A stretch of DNA of 64,000 bases. Source: Gonocerus acuteangulatus (taxonomy: Eukaryota; Arthropoda; Insecta; Hemiptera; Coreidae). Shown here one piece after another: positions 21,590 through 32,023 of the stretch (positions are counted from its first letter, which is position 1; every line of letters starts with the position of its first letter). The position numbers and the translations under genes are program-made. The stretch is from contig OX328123.1 in the NCBI GenBank assembly GCA_946811695.1, forward strand, positions 14,291,162-14,355,161, given 5' to 3'. Below the pieces are notes generated by a model. The model was not told where the DNA came from, did no database searches, and saw nothing but the letters and a program-made list of their open reading frames with translations.

Positions 21590-24500
21590 ATCGGAGGGAC
21601 AAGCGTATAAATGACCTACGGAAAACTTGCGGGGTGCCCCGCCTTATTATCCCAGTAAAGGTAAATGGGCAAGACTTGGAGATGATGGTAGATACGGGAG
21701 CGGACATCACAGTTCTTAATCGGCCTGCGCCGGGGGCGGGGCTTCAGCCAGTTTCTTTTAAGGTCCGCGGTGTAACAGACCATTTATTGCCGCTGGAAGG
21801 GGAACAAGTCGTGGACATTGAACTCCCAGGGTTTTCTTTCCGACACAGTGTCGCCGTAGCCCGGGTGCTCCCCTCGGGAGGGGGAATCCTCGGTCGAGAC
21901 TTGCTAGGCCGCGTTGGAGCTAGAATAAGTATAGGTGGAAGGAATTACGACTTGGGGACCCTTACCACTTCTCTTGGGGTGACTTCGGCAGAGACGGTAA
22001 CCGAGGCTCAAAGTGAAGAAAGAGACAGGAAGTGGATCGAGGGGGTCGTGGCTAGGACCCGTATCTTGGAAGAGAAGTGGTCTTGCCCCGGTTCAGGAGT
22101 TAGTTCGTCAAACATTGTCAGTACTGCCGGATCCGCAGGGGGTTGTACCGTTAGCCAGAAGAGTAGCTCCGGAGACGCTCATACAATAAGTAATGGCTCC
22201 GGGCGCAAAGCACGCCGGAGGGAACGGAAATCTCCTTATGTCAGATTGTGCCAGGAGGTATCCCTTCCGGCTTATTCTGAGGCGACAGTGGCTGTTCGAG
22301 TGCCTGCGGCCATAAGGCGGGGTAATATTTTAATTGAGCCACTAGAAGGGCTTACATCTGGAGTGCGCACAGGGCGTAGCGTGAGTGAGGTCGTGGAGGG
22401 ATCCGCGTGGATACAGGTGGTTAATCTCAGTGGAGGGTCAGTCGTACTACGTCGTGACTCCCCTCTTGGTAGGGTTGAGGAAGGTAATTGGTCACTGGCA
22501 GAAGGTCAAGGTGAGTCCCCCACCAAAGCTAAACAAACTGTAAAGACAGGGTCGGACCTACAGGAGAAGCTCCGACACCTCCCCGTGGTGGAAAAGAAGC
22601 CCTTGTTGGAGCTTCTTTCTCGCTTCCAGGATCTCTTCGAAGAGCCCAGAGGGGAAGGTTGCGCGCTACCCGTCCAACATCGGATAGTTACGGGTAATGC
22701 CCGACCTGTGGTGAAGAAACCGAATAGGGTCCCGTACGCGGAGAAAGCCGTGGTGGCGGAGCAGCTGAATTCTATGCTGGAAAGGGGTATAATTACGCCC
22801 TCCACTAGCCCCTGGCAGGCTCCAGTTGTACTAGTAAAAAAGAAATCGCCGGATGGGGAGGTGCGATATCGGTTTTGCACTGATTTCCGGGGGCTTAATG
22901 CCGTTACTCGGGTGGACACATACCCTCTACCCCTGATTCAGGAAACCCTAGAACAGCTCGGCAATTGCCGGTACTTTAGCACACTGGACTTAGCCAGTGG
23001 ATACCATCAAATCCCCATAGCCCCGGAGGACCAGGAGAAGACAGCGTTCACCACCGAGGGAGGCCATTTCGAGTACAGGAAAATGGCTTTCGGATTGGCA
23101 GGGGCTCCGGCTACCTTCCAAAGGTTGATGGAACAGCTATTAGGTCGTCTAAAGGGTACCGGCTGTTTTGTCTATCTCGATGACGTAGTGGTGTACAGCG
23201 CCACACTCGGTGAGCATATCGCCCGGCTGGAGGAAGTATTTAACTTACTTCGCGGGGCGAATTTAAAGATCAACCTACGAAAGTGTACATTCGCGGCCAA
23301 GGAGGTCATGTACTTAGGGCATGTGGTGACTGACAGTGGAGTCAAACCCGACCCTGGAAAGGTGGAAGCAGTAAAAACCTTTCCGAAACCACGGAATGCA
23401 CGCGAGGTACGTAGCTTCCTCGGTTTAGCGAGCTACTATCGCCGTTTCATCCCGGAGTTCGCAAGTAGGGCGAAAGCCCTTACTGAGCTAACAAAGACTC
23501 GAGCTACTTTTGTCTGGGAGCCTGCGCAGGAGATATCATTCGCGGACCTGAAGGAGGCCTTGACCTCCGACCTTCTACTAGTGTATCCGGACTTCCGAGA
23601 CCCCTTCGTGCTCTCTACGGACGCTTCCGGAGTAGCTCTTGGGGCTGTGTTGTCTCAAGTGCAGGGAGGCGTCGAGAGGCCCATTTGCTATGCCAGCAGG
23701 CAATTGAAGGGGCCGGAATGTAACTACTCTGCCACTGAACGAGAGTTGTTGGCGGTCGTTTGGGCGACAAAGCTCTTTCGATGTTACTTGCTTGGGCGAA
23801 AATTTAAGTTAATTACCGACCATGCTGCTCTTAAATGGATGCTAAGTCTGAGGGACCCCTCTTCTCGGCTGACTCGATGGGCCTTGCGCCTTGAGGAATT
23901 CGAATATGTCGTTGAACACAAGCCCGGAGTGAATCATAAAAATGCAGAGGCGCTAAGCCGCTCCGTTGCTGAGATACGGACCCGGTACCCCCTCACCCGG
24001 AGCCACATCCGGAGGGCCCAAGAGCAAGATGACTGGTGCCAGAAGCTGGCAAGGAAGGGCGGTAGTGTCAGGGCCGATGCAGAAGGATTGTGGTACTGGG
24101 CTGTTGATCTCGAAGGGAGTGATTGGCGTCTCCTAGTTCCGGAGTCGCTTAGGCTAAAGATCCTCGAATACCACCATTCGAAGCCATGGGCGGGACACCC
24201 GGGTATAGAACGCACGCTTGCCAACTTAAGGGGGTCCTTTTATTGGCCCTCTATGGAGAAGGATGCACGGAACTTCGTTGAGAGCTGCCATAGGTGTGCT
24301 CAGCGAAAGAGCCCACCAGGCCTGAAGGTGCCTCTGGAAGTGCCGTATGTGGCCAGTGGCCCATTCGAGCAGGTGTCATTAGATATTTTTGGCCCTCTAC
24401 CAAGGTCAAGGAGAGGGCATAGATATCTACTGACTTTTATCGACAATTTTACGAGGTACGCCGAAGCAATCCCTATAAAGGAGCAGACCGCTCAAGAGAC

Positions 24501-25047
24501 GGCCGTAGCCTTTGTGGAGAATATTGTGACGAGACATGGTGTGCCAAAGAGGCTGCTCACTGATCAAGGGAGAAACTTTGTTTCTTCTCTCTTCAAGGAA
24601 GTATGCAGAGCTCTTGGGATAAAAAAGCTGCAGACTACAGCCTATCATCCGGAGTGCAATGGCATGGTAGAACGCCTCCATCGCACGATCACGGATTCGA
24701 TCACACATTTTGTGCGGCGGGATGGTAGATATTGGGACCGTTGGGTCCCATATGCAGTTATGGCCTACCGAGCCATCCCCCACTCCTCGACTGGGTACTC
24801 CCCCAATTACCTACTTTTAGGACGGGAGTTAGTTACCCCTTTCGACTGCGATCTAGGGCCTAGCTTGAACAAGGAGGACCGAGATAGGCTCTTACCGGAA
24901 GATCATGTGATACAGCTACGGAAGCGGCTTTCGGAAGCATATCGAGAGGCGTTGGTACGATCCGAGCGATGTTATCAACGTCGAACAGCCTTCGTAAACT
25001 CTCGGAGGAAAGAGCGCCAGCTAGCAGCGGGTGACTGGGTGTACTAA
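21526..25047 (+). CDS. pol: Gypsy Pol: protease, RT, RNase H, integrase
   Basis: Open from 21526 in the -1 frame and probably made as a Gag-Pol frameshift product, so no ATG is needed. Aspartic protease: VDTGADITVL near 21690. Reverse transcriptase: about 22680-23310, with FRYLDD-type catalytic box VYLDDVVVYS near 23170 and DLASGYHQIPI near 22987. RNase H: STDASGVALGAVLSQ near 23614 and the ATERELLAVVWA segment. Integrase: HHCC zinc finger (HHSKPWAGHPG...CHRCAQRK) near 24172-24305, then DDE residues in SLDIFGP (24375), LTDQGRNF (24555) and HPECNGMVER (24650). The frame ends at a TAA at 25045-25047 directly after GDWVY, where related integrases continue. The same frame stays open afterwards to 25830, so the stop looks like a single-base lesion rather than the natural end. 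Confidence 0.94.
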   Translation, partial: NSGALPKCERPRDAPCPRPTIDRRDKRINDLRKTCGVPRLIIPVKVNGQDLEMMVDTGADITVLNRPAPGAGLQPVSFKVRGVTDHLLPLEGEQVVDIELPGFSFRHSVAVARVLPSGGGILGRDLLGRVGARISIGGRNYDLGTLTTSLGVTSAETVTEAQSEERDRKWIEGVVARTRILEEKWSCPGSGVSSSNIVSTAGSAGGCTVSQKSSSGDAHTISNGSGRKARRRERKSPYVRLCQEVSLPAYSEATVAVRVPAAIRRGNILIEPLEGLTSGVRTGRSVSEVVEGSAWIQVVNLSGGSVVLRRDSPLGRVEEGNWSLAEGQGESPTKAKQTVKTGSDLQEKLRHLPVVEKKPLLELLSRFQDLFEEPRGEGCALPVQHRIVTGNARPVVKKPNRVPYAEKAVVAEQLNSMLERGIITPSTSPWQAPVVLVKKKSPDGEVRYRFCTDFRGLNAVTRVDTYPLPLIQETLEQLGNCRYFSTLDLASGYHQIPIAPEDQEKTAFTTEGGHFEYRKMAFGLAGAPATFQRLMEQLLGRLKGTGCFVYLDDVVVYSATLGEHIARLEEVFNLLRGANLKINLRKCTFAAKEVMYLGHVVTDSGVKPDPGKVEAVKTFPKPRNAREVRSFLGLASYYRRFIPEFASRAKALTELTKTRATFVWEPAQEISFADLKEALTSDLLLVYPDFRDPFVLSTDASGVALGAVLSQVQGGVERPICYASRQLKGPECNYSATERELLAVVWATKLFRCYLLGRKFKLITDHAALKWMLSLRDPSSRLTRWALRLEEFEYVVEHKPGVNHKNAEALSRSVAEIRTRYPLTRSHIRRAQEQDDWCQKLARKGGSVRADAEGLWYWAVDLEGSDWRLLVPESLRLKILEYHHSKPWAGHPGIERTLANLRGSFYWPSMEKDARNFVESCHRCAQRKSPPGLKVPLEVPYVASGPFEQVSLDIFGPLPRSRRGHRYLLTFIDNFTRYAEAIPIKEQTAQETAVAFVENIVTRHGVPKRLLTDQGRNFVSSLFKEVCRALGIKKLQTTAYHPECNGMVERLHRTITDSITHFVRRDGRYWDRWVPYAVMAYRAIPHSSTGYSPNYLLLGRELVTPFDCDLGPSLNKEDRDRLLPEDHVIQLRKRLSEAYREALVRSERCYQRRTAFVNSRRKERQLAAGDWVY
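21541..21547 (+). promoter_or_regulatory. -1 ribosomal frameshift heptamer
   Basis: C CCA AAT in the gag frame fits X XXY YYZ exactly. The pol frame is -1 relative to gag, is open from 21526, and overlaps gag until its stop at 21587-21589. The downstream sequence is GC-rich (GCGAACGGCCGAGGG), and a stimulatory structure is plausible but not demonstrated. Confidence 0.75.
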
Positions 25048-25830
25048 AATGTGCCAGCGGTCAAACCGGGTCACTGTCCGAAGTTCCACCGTCCATGGAC
25101 GGGGCCGCATCAAGTCACCCGTGTAATCTCCCGGGTTAATTATGAGGTCGAGCTGTCTACCGGGGCGCGAGCAGTTGTGCACATCAACCGCCTTAAGAAG
25201 GCCGCGACTAAGGGGAATATGGATCCGGAGAGAGAGGAGGCTGAAACGGCTAATAGGTCGTACCGCGAAGAACAGGACGAGGAAGAGGCCAACGACGAGT
25301 GGTCTTGGGCGATGGAGCCAGGGCGTCCATATGACGTAAATTACCAGACGCCAGACCGGGCTGGTGACGCGGAAGAAGGGGAAAGCGAGGCAAGGGCGAC
25401 CGATCATTCTGACTGTCCCGTGAGTGCGGGGGCATCCCCTTCGTGTCCAGATCCTAGTTGTCCTCTCGGCGGCCAGTTTTCGTCGCCACCTTCGGAAACG
25501 ACTACCCCCGATGAGGTCCTATCCGACTCAGCCCTATCTGAGGGAGAAGTAGGTCAAGAGGAGGAAGCCGAACGGAGCGGTTCAACCCAGCCTATAGGAC
25601 GGGTGGAGGGCGCAAATGAGGGGGGGAGGCACCGCGAAAGATCCAGACGTTTATACGGCCGACGGGGCATAGACTCCCAGCCTGCGAGTGGGCGTCGTTC
25701 CTCCTCTAGTTCTCCGAGCAACGACCCTAAGGATGCCACCTGGACGCCAGGAGTGCGGGAACAGGGACCCCGGCCACGATCACCATATTCCCTCCGGAGG
25801 AGAGGCGTTCAGAGACCTAACGATGAGTAG
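25048..25830 (+). pseudogene. Pol C-terminal continuation after an in-frame stop
   Basis: Same frame as pol. It begins PAVKPGHCPKFHRPWTGPH and continues VNYEVEL, the GPY/F-type C-terminal module of gypsy integrases (about 25051-25200) that helps bind DNA. A hydrophilic Glu/Ser/Arg-rich tail of about 200 residues with no known fold follows. The TAG stop at 25828-25830 overlaps the ATG of the next frame in ATGAGTAG. It is translated only if the TAA at 25045 is read through or absent in sister copies. Confidence 0.8.
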
Positions 25831-26569
25831 ACGTGGGACGCGGATCTTTGGGGTGATAAAAAGGGTGTTCCGGGAAGAAGGCCGTCACATGAGGGTGTTG
25901 CAGGGTAATCCCACGGCTATTGGACACCAACCCTCCCTATCCTTACCCTTTTCCTCCTCTTTGAGAAGCTTGGGACTGGGCTTCACCGAGTATTTGGTGA
26001 AACTTAGGATAGTAATGTTAGGAGTAGAGGGGTTGATAGATGGAAGGTTCAATAGAGAGCTGGTAAGCCCCCAGGAATTAATAAGTGTTTTGGCAGGTAT
26101 TGCGGAGGCTAGCCCAGCAGATTTGGCACTATTGACCCAAGATGGCCGGCTCCATGAGCAAGTATACTACGCCGCAGCAACGGTCCAGGTTATAGCGAGC
26201 GCAGATGGGGTACTAGCCTTCATTGATCTGCCTCTGATGCCATTGGAACAACGAATGAAAATGCAGAGGCGCCCGGTCCTAGAACTATCTGCAAGGCTTT
26301 TGGTAGAAACGAGACACCAAGGAAGCTACCTCTTCGTTAGTCAAGAGCGGACTGCTCAGTCCGTGCTACAAGAAAGAGGCTTTGCGGGTGTCGACAAAGT
26401 CAAGTATGGCTTTCAACAACCGTCCCTCTCCACAATGGCGACGTTCCACCCTGCGTGTTTGCCAGCTTGGAGCAACCTTTATCAAGAATTGGCCACAAGG
26501 GAGAGCTCCATGAGATTCTGGACCTGGGGAGGTGCATCTACTGCAACTACTTGTGTACCAGCTATGTGA
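25823..26569 (+). pseudogene. env-like third ORF, broken
   Basis: Starts at an ATG overlapping the pol stop by 8 nt. The first ~180 codons contain LVSPQELISVLAG, a GRLHEQVYYAAATVQVIA segment and FIDLPL, whose spacing recalls the middle of insect gypsy/errantivirus env proteins of the baculovirus-F type. After about 26365 the plausible continuation (a Cys-rich stretch ending in PLHNGD..PC) lies in a different frame, and from about 26520 a third frame carries FRPDSVVIVLCSD near 26660. At least two frame changes therefore break it. I see no clear signal peptide or transmembrane anchor. It could instead be an unrelated accessory ORF. No functional entry protein is inferred. Confidence 0.5.
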
Positions 26570-26727
26570 GGCGAGGAGGTACTTCAAGAAGAATCAGTCC
26601 GTGCGGAATGTGGAGACGGCAGCAAGAACCGAGTTCGCCGGGGTGAGGATCTTCCGCCCGGACAGTGTAGTGATAGTGCTGTGTAGTGACTTGGAAAGTA
26701 TTTATCAGAAGATAAAATACTTTAGTG

Positions 26728-26740
26728 AATTAGGGGGTAA
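26728..26740 (+). promoter_or_regulatory. Polypurine tract
   Basis: GAATTAGGGGGTAA directly precedes the 3' LTR, in the position of the plus-strand primer. Confidence 0.65.
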
Positions 26741-27222
26741 TGTAACCATAGTTATTATTATTAGTAGTTGTAGAATGTTTTGTAGTTGTATGTCTTGGTA
26801 TGTAGAATGCTTTGTAGTGTGTAAATATTTAGTGATAGGAATAGATAGTGGACTGCCCTGCTATCTATGGGATATAGGAACTAGCTGCCCAGGCCTAGGA
26901 GGAGAGGGGGGTCCTAGACAATAGGAGAGTAGTGTCATCTGGACCAGATAAGTAAGCGGATCTCGTAACCTGTGGACTGGGCGAAGAAGATGCCGATGCA
27001 GATGCCGAGGACCCTTGGTAAGTCTCTGCTACCACTTGCCAAATCTTATTAGGCCTGGGCACAGTTCTAGTTTTTGAAAGGGCTATTAAAAATTAAGGGG
27101 TATTAATATAAGTTAATTAATAAATATAAGTTTCATCATGCTAAACCTAATTTCATTTAGCCTTTCCTTTTTTTTTTATTATTTTATTTATTTTTCCTGC
27201 TCCTGGTTTCCTACATGTTACA
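26741..27222 (+). repeat. Gypsy 3' LTR
   Basis: 482 bp. Differs from the 5' LTR by one substitution and one homopolymer T. The 130-codon frame reading into it is incidental. Confidence 0.95.
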
Positions 27223-27307
27223 ACCCAAAATATCCAAATTCTTTTTTATCCTAGTAGGTATGGGGTCATTAAAGCAGTCTTCCCTTTTTTATACTACTTT
27301 ATTTATT

Positions 27308-27355
27308 GGGCACGACATGTTTCGTGCGTCTTTTCTTCGCACCTCTTCAGGGGCA
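27308..27355 (-). ncRNA. Hammerhead-like ribozyme, minus strand
   Basis: Minus strand: CTGAAGA, one unpaired G, stem II GTGCG...CGCAC with an A-rich loop, GAAAC, ATGTC, then GGGC, pairing with GCCC upstream of the core. Confidence 0.75.
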
Positions 27356-27472
27356 CTTCTTGCAAGGAAGTCCTCTCGTTCCCAAGTACTCCCTCTGGAG
27401 TCCGGCTTCCAGAGCCGGATAAGCCAGACTCCAGAGGGAGTACTTGGGAACGAGAGGACTTCCTTGCAAGAA

Positions 27473-27521
27473 GTGCCCCTGAAGAGGTGCGAAGAAAAGA
27501 CGCACGAAACATGTCGGGCCC
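27473..27521 (+). ncRNA. Hammerhead-like ribozyme, plus strand
   Basis: CTGAAGA at 27479-27485 and GAAAC at 27506-27510, with stem II GTGCG/CGCAC, stem I GCCC/GGGC, and a GTC cleavage triplet. Mirror copy of 27308-27355. Confidence 0.78.
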
Positions 27522-27588
27522 AATAAATAAAGTAGTATAAAAAAAGGGAAGACTGCTTTAATGACCCCATGCCTACTAGGATAAAAAA

Positions 27589-27714
<126 letters not shown>

Positions 27715-27715
27715 A

Positions 27716-27874
27716 CCATACTGCACACTAGGGAGATAGTGCGGTCAGTATTATGCTCCCCCTATTATTGCCCTTTGGAGGTACCCATTAATAAATCAAT
27801 ATATGTTTGGCCTAGGGACGGTCAGGGAGGTGGAATCCAACCACGAACGAAGACACCAGAAGATAAAATCCAGG
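27716..27874 (-). mobile_element. SINE family M fragment, reverse
   Basis: Reverse complement of the body of the SINEs at 28176 and 32024 (CACACTAGGGAGATAGTG; CCTAGGGACGGTCAGGGAGG; ACGAACGAAGACACCAGAAG). The head is missing. Confidence 0.75.
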
Positions 27875-27895
27875 ATATTAGTTGATTGTTCAATA

Positions 27896-27897
27896 CG

Positions 27898-27966
<69 letters not shown>

Positions 27967-28165
27967 TTTGTGTCATACAAAATGTCAATCTACCGTAGCA
28001 TGTTAATTTTTTCGCGAAATTCGTGAGCGAAAATCATAACGCTTATTTTTTTCGTTACTAGGCTTCCAGATAACACGTTTTATGTTATTGTACGTGAGAA
28101 ATTAAATAAAACAATTTTGATATAACCGTTGCTGAGGAAAAAACAGTTTTTTTCGAGTAACTTTT
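27896..28165 (-). mobile_element. (TA)n plus family A core fragment
   Basis: (TA)n at about 27896-27965, then TTCGCGAAATTCG, AAAATCATAACGCTTA and TTTTATGTTATTG, which match the family A core in the usual order. Confidence 0.55.
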
Positions 28166-28175
28166 GGATAAATCC

Positions 28176-28490
28176 GGGGCGAGGTTAGCTCAGTGGTAGA
28201 GCACTGGACTCATATTCGCTGGAGGACCTGAGTTCAAATCCCGAGCAAGCACTAAAGATTTTTTCTTCTTGTGTCTTCGTTCATGGGTTGAATTCGGCCT
28301 CCCTGACCGTCCCTAGGCCAATTCAGCCTTTAATAAATTTATCAATGGGTAACTTGGGTGCTAATGACTCTAGCAGTCGAAGCAGCCAAGGGGAAAATCT
28401 GGCGACCGGATCATAGTACTGACCACTCTATCTCCCCAGTGTGCCGTGCTGTCATGAATCAGATACCTCTATAGTGTCTGCCCCTCAGGG

Positions 28491-28523
<33 letters not shown>
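28176..28523 (+). mobile_element. tRNA-derived SINE (family M), full length
   Basis: Head with A box TAGCTCAGTGGTAGAGC and B box GAGTTCAAATCCC. The anticodon-loop position reads CAT, suggesting a Met-tRNA-like ancestor. The body includes TGTCTTCGTTCATGGG, GACCGTCCCTAGGCC, CCAGTGTGCCGTGCTGTC and CCCCTCAGGGC, ending in a T-rich tail. Flanked by GATAAATCC at 28167-28175 and 28524-28532. Insertions in the anticodon arm and the 348-bp length show it is not a tRNA gene. Confidence 0.88.
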
Positions 28524-28524
<1 letters not shown>

Positions 28525-28598
28525 ATAAATCCTTATATCTGAAATCTGGTTGGGAGATAGAAGTAAATGTATAGTATCTATTTGAGAGCGTAGTAAAT

Positions 28599-29495
28599 TT
28601 CATACTAATATAGTATTTATGCTACTTCTGATAATCCGATCTCATTATAGGCAATGGGAGTTCAAATTTCATACTAATATAGTATTTATGCTACTTCTGA
28701 TAATCCGATCTCATTATAGGCAATGGGAGTTCAAATTTCATACTAATATAGTATTTATGCTACTTCTGATAATCCGATCTCATTATAGGCAATGGGAGTT
28801 CAAATTTCATACTAATATAGTATTTATGCTACTTCTGATAATCCGATCTCATTATAGGCAATGGGAGTTCAAATTTCATACTAATATAGTATTTATGCTA
28901 CTTCTGATAATCCGATCTCATTATAGGCAATGGGAGTTCAAATTTCATACTAATATAGTATTTATGCTACTTCTGATAATCCGATCTCATTATAGGCAAT
29001 GGGAGTTCAAATTTCATACTAATATAGTATTTATGCTACTTCTGATAATCCGATCTCATTATAGGCAATGGGAGTTCAAATTTCATACTAATATAGTATT
29101 TATGCTACTTCTGATAATCCGATCTCATTATAGGCAATGGGAGTTCAAATTTCATACTAATATAGTATTTATGCTACTTCTGATAATCCGATCTCATTAT
29201 AGGCAATGGGAGTTCAAATTTCATACTAATATAGTATTTATGCTACTTCTGATAATCCGATCTCATTATAGGCAATGGGAGTTCAAATTTCATACTAATA
29301 TAGTATTTATGCTACTTCTGATAATCCGATCTCATTATAGGCAATGGGAGTTCAAATTTCAAACTAATATAGTATTTATGCTACTTCTGATAATCCGATC
29401 TCATTATAGGCAATGGGAGTTCAAATTTCATACTAATATAGTATTTATGCTACTTCTGATAATCCGATCTCATTATAGGCAATGGGAGTTCAAAT
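28599..29495. repeat. 69-bp satellite, 13 copies
   Basis: Unit starts CATACTAATATAGTATTTAT and contains CTCATTATAGGCAATGGGAG. Units are almost identical; one A replaces T near 29361. Because 69 is a multiple of three and the unit lacks stops in one frame, the array reads as a 324-codon protein of 23-residue repeats. Nothing else supports it being coding. Confidence 0.95.
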
Positions 29496-29589
29496 TGATC
29501 AATGTTGTAGGATTCTGTCAATTTCCTGTTGTGGAAACATTGAAATTTATAATTACATTTTTAAATAAGTTTATCTTTTTCATGAATGA

Positions 29590-29690
29590 TTAAGACAAAA
29601 GATTAACTGCTTCCATTCTGAGCTTTCCCAATCACACTAGCCATAAGAACGAAAACGCGCTAAGGTCACGCAGATCCTATGAGCCGGGCA
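29590..29690 (-). mobile_element. Family A 5' terminus fragment
   Basis: TTAACTGCTTCC, CCATAAGAACGAAAACGCGC and TAAGGTCACGCAGATCC match the terminal segment of family A at 62280-62380. Confidence 0.55.
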
Positions 29691-30053
29691 TTCCGTCGCT
29701 TTGAGGTGAATCTAGTGATATTCTATGAACAAATTTAAACATTCTAAAAATATTAGTTTATTTTATTATTTAATAAAATATTTATTTATTTATTTATTTA
29801 TTTATTTATTGTTATTATCGTTGCTAGGCGATAAAACAGTCAAAACATTAGTTATGGAACATAATAACTAATAAAGAAAAATCTGTCATGATAAATATAG
29901 ATATTGTCTAGAGTATCTGTATGTACTGTTTATGTTAAGAGTTACTTTTATATTTAGTCATGTGTTCTTCAGTGCGTTTGTTTAGTATTTGAATGTACAA
30001 ATCATACTGGTATATATTACTTATTTTCTGATAAAATAATTATTCGTTATTAT
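29691..30053. other. No gene; (TTTA)n
   Basis: AT-rich with a (TTTA)n run near 29780-29808. Nothing coding seen. Confidence 0.4.
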
Positions 30054-30060
30054 ATGCTCG

Positions 30061-30500
30061 TCATATTCTGTCAAATAAGTTGTATTTTTTCAAGTAAGTG
30101 TAAATGTTGTCAATATATTGGCTGCCGTGGGAGAGTAGGTCTGTCATGTTGTCCGGTAAGTCATAGTTCTGTCTCCGTAGACATTCTGTCAATATGTGTT
30201 TTATTGTCAGTGGAGTGTTACATATTTCACATGTCGGACTGTCCTGTCTCGTCATGAGGTGTAAGTGTGTCAGCCGGGAATGGCCTATTCTTAAGCGGCA
30301 TAAGACAACGTCTTCTCTTCTAGTTTGCCTTATGCTTGATGGCCATTCTTCGACTGTTTGTTTAATTTCTCTTAGTTTGTTGTCCGAAGTAGTGTGCCAA
30401 GATCTTTGCCATTTTTCGATGATAGCTGTTTTGGCTTCTGCTTGCATATCTTGGTATGTAATATTGTATATGTCTTGGTAAGGTCGTCTCGTAGCTTTAA
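30061..30500 (-). pseudogene. Jockey/R1-like LINE ORF2, C-terminal fragment
   Basis: The minus-strand frame, open to about 30500, contains WQRSWHTTSDNKLREIKQ, a VVLCRLRIGHSRLTHLHL block, and the zinc-binding pattern PTCEICNTPLTIKHILTECLRR. This is the conserved region downstream of RNase H in I/R1/Jockey-group LINEs. It ends LFDRI just before a short AT-rich 3' segment. No RT or endonuclease remains, so the copy is 5'-truncated. The same block recurs at 50564 with different residues, so the two are separate families or old copies. Confidence 0.8.
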
Positions 30501-31479
30501 TAAAATATAATAATTTCTAATAAATTAATTGGCATAGACCACAAGAAACTCTGCGTTAATGGAACAGGACTAAGCTTGGAACTGTGTTTGACATCCGATG
30601 GCGCATGGGAGAGAAAATAAAGGCAGGAAAATCCCAGAAAAAAACTGACTGGTGTCCAGTATAGGGCTTTCACTAGTTGCAAACAAAGTTGCATCGGTGG
30701 GAGTTGCTTCAAACTCTCCCACTAGGAAACTCTGCCCCGGCTGCAATATCCTCCAAGTCTTTATTCAGGAGGCAGTAGGGAATAAATCATCAGGAAGGAA
30801 ATAAATATTCATTAATTATTATGAATATTTTGAATAACTTTTTATTTGGAGAGATTTCATGGGCGACAAAAATAGTGAGTTGCTATTGTAATTGAAGGGA
30901 CAGGGGAAAAACGATGAATGTAACTTTTTTTACAAAATGGATATTTCTGTGTCATCTACTACTAGCCTCAGGCTGTATCTACATCGTCTTCCTCTCATCT
31001 TTCTTGCCTCTCTTTTACCTACCGCAACCCTATTCACACTCGCTGTGGTAAGTGAGGAGAATCCCAATATATGAACACGCACTCTATCGCGACCTTCTGA
31101 TAACACGCACACGGACCCGACTAACTAAAACTTACTCACGACCAATCCATTTACTAATGACGACGCGATAAATGCTTCCGATTCTTTACAGAACAGGAAA
31201 GCCATCTGCCCCATTCGGTCTCGAAAAAGGTGGTAACCTGTATGTGTACCGTCGTAATACTTCCTTAATTCAAACGCAACCCAAATGTACATATCATTGT
31301 TTGGGCGATTACAAAACGTCTAGAAACATTTTCAAACACACCAAAATTAGTTAGGAAAGCTAGCTTAATCTACTTTTATAAAAATCAATAAAACATATTG
31401 CTCTAAAAGTGCTTTTATTCTTCTCCGCACATAACAATTTTTATAAAAAGTGTACTAAAAATAATCGCAACAATTTTGT
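30501..31479. other. No gene seen
   Basis: No long ORF or recognised repeat. Three frames of 60-71 codons overlap here on both strands without motifs. Confidence 0.35.
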
Positions 31480-31915
31480 TCGCGCGAATTACTCAAAACA
31501 AAACGCATTATCGTAACACTTACGTTTTTGCGTTCCAGGTATAAGTTTTATAAATAATTGGACTTGGAAATCTAAAGAAACCATTTTCAAGGCCATGTCT
31601 ATAACCGATATCGAGAAGAAAAGTAGATTTGGGGGTATTTTTGGATATATTGCTTCATATCTCAAAACCTTTTACCGAAAGCATTTATTCGAAAATTATT
31701 ACATGTCCTACAAATACGGTTCTGATGGCATATTTGTAAAGGCGATCTCATTCTCGCCTAAGATCTTGCCTCACTTTGAAATTTCATTTTACATCAGTTT
31801 ACAATCTTGGCGAAAGATTAACACAAAATATCAACCGTTTCTGTCGTGAGCTTTCCAAATGACACTGGGGATAAGAATAGAAGAGCGCTAAGACGACGCA
31901 GTTCCATCGATTCGG
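31480..31915 (-). mobile_element. Family A copy, 5' half
   Basis: CTTACGTTTTTGCGTTCC, AACCATTTTCAAGGCCATG and AACCGATATCGAGAAGAAA match the core. The end GAGCGCTAAGACGACGCAGT matches the family A terminus. Confidence 0.6.
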
Positions 31916-32023
31916 ACGTTCTTAAATTTGTACACATTATAACTTCACTATTAATCCACATCAGGGGGATTTTGGATCTACTTACAATATTGCTGTATTT
32001 TGTAAGTAGTTTGTAACAGCTTT

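Larger units (their letters stand above)
19751..27222 (+). mobile_element. Ty3/gypsy LTR retrotransposon, nearly complete
   Basis: LTRs of 481 and 482 bp, TGTAAC...GTTACA, flanked by the 4-bp duplication ACCC (19747-19750 and 27223-27226). Primer-binding site, gag, a -1 frameshift site, pol in the order PR-RT-RH-IN, an env-like third frame, and a G-rich polypurine tract follow in the expected order. The LTRs differ by one substitution (AGTTAACTAA/AGTTAATTAA) and one T in a homopolymer, so insertion is recent. The internal region is much more GC-rich than the surroundings. One in-frame stop in pol and frame changes in the env-like region make this copy defective or nearly so. Confidence 0.96.

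Noticed and set aside
27215..27526. ORFs of about 70-145 codons on both strands over the palindrome
   Set aside because: Both strands give the same peptide because the sequence is an inverted repeat.
28176..28255. tRNA gene
   Set aside because: A and B boxes are present, but the anticodon arm and acceptor stem do not close, and the sequence continues as a 348-bp SINE with target duplications.
28619..29593. 324-codon repetitive ORF
   Set aside because: It is the 69-bp satellite read in its one open frame. The unit length is divisible by three, and no start context or domain supports coding.
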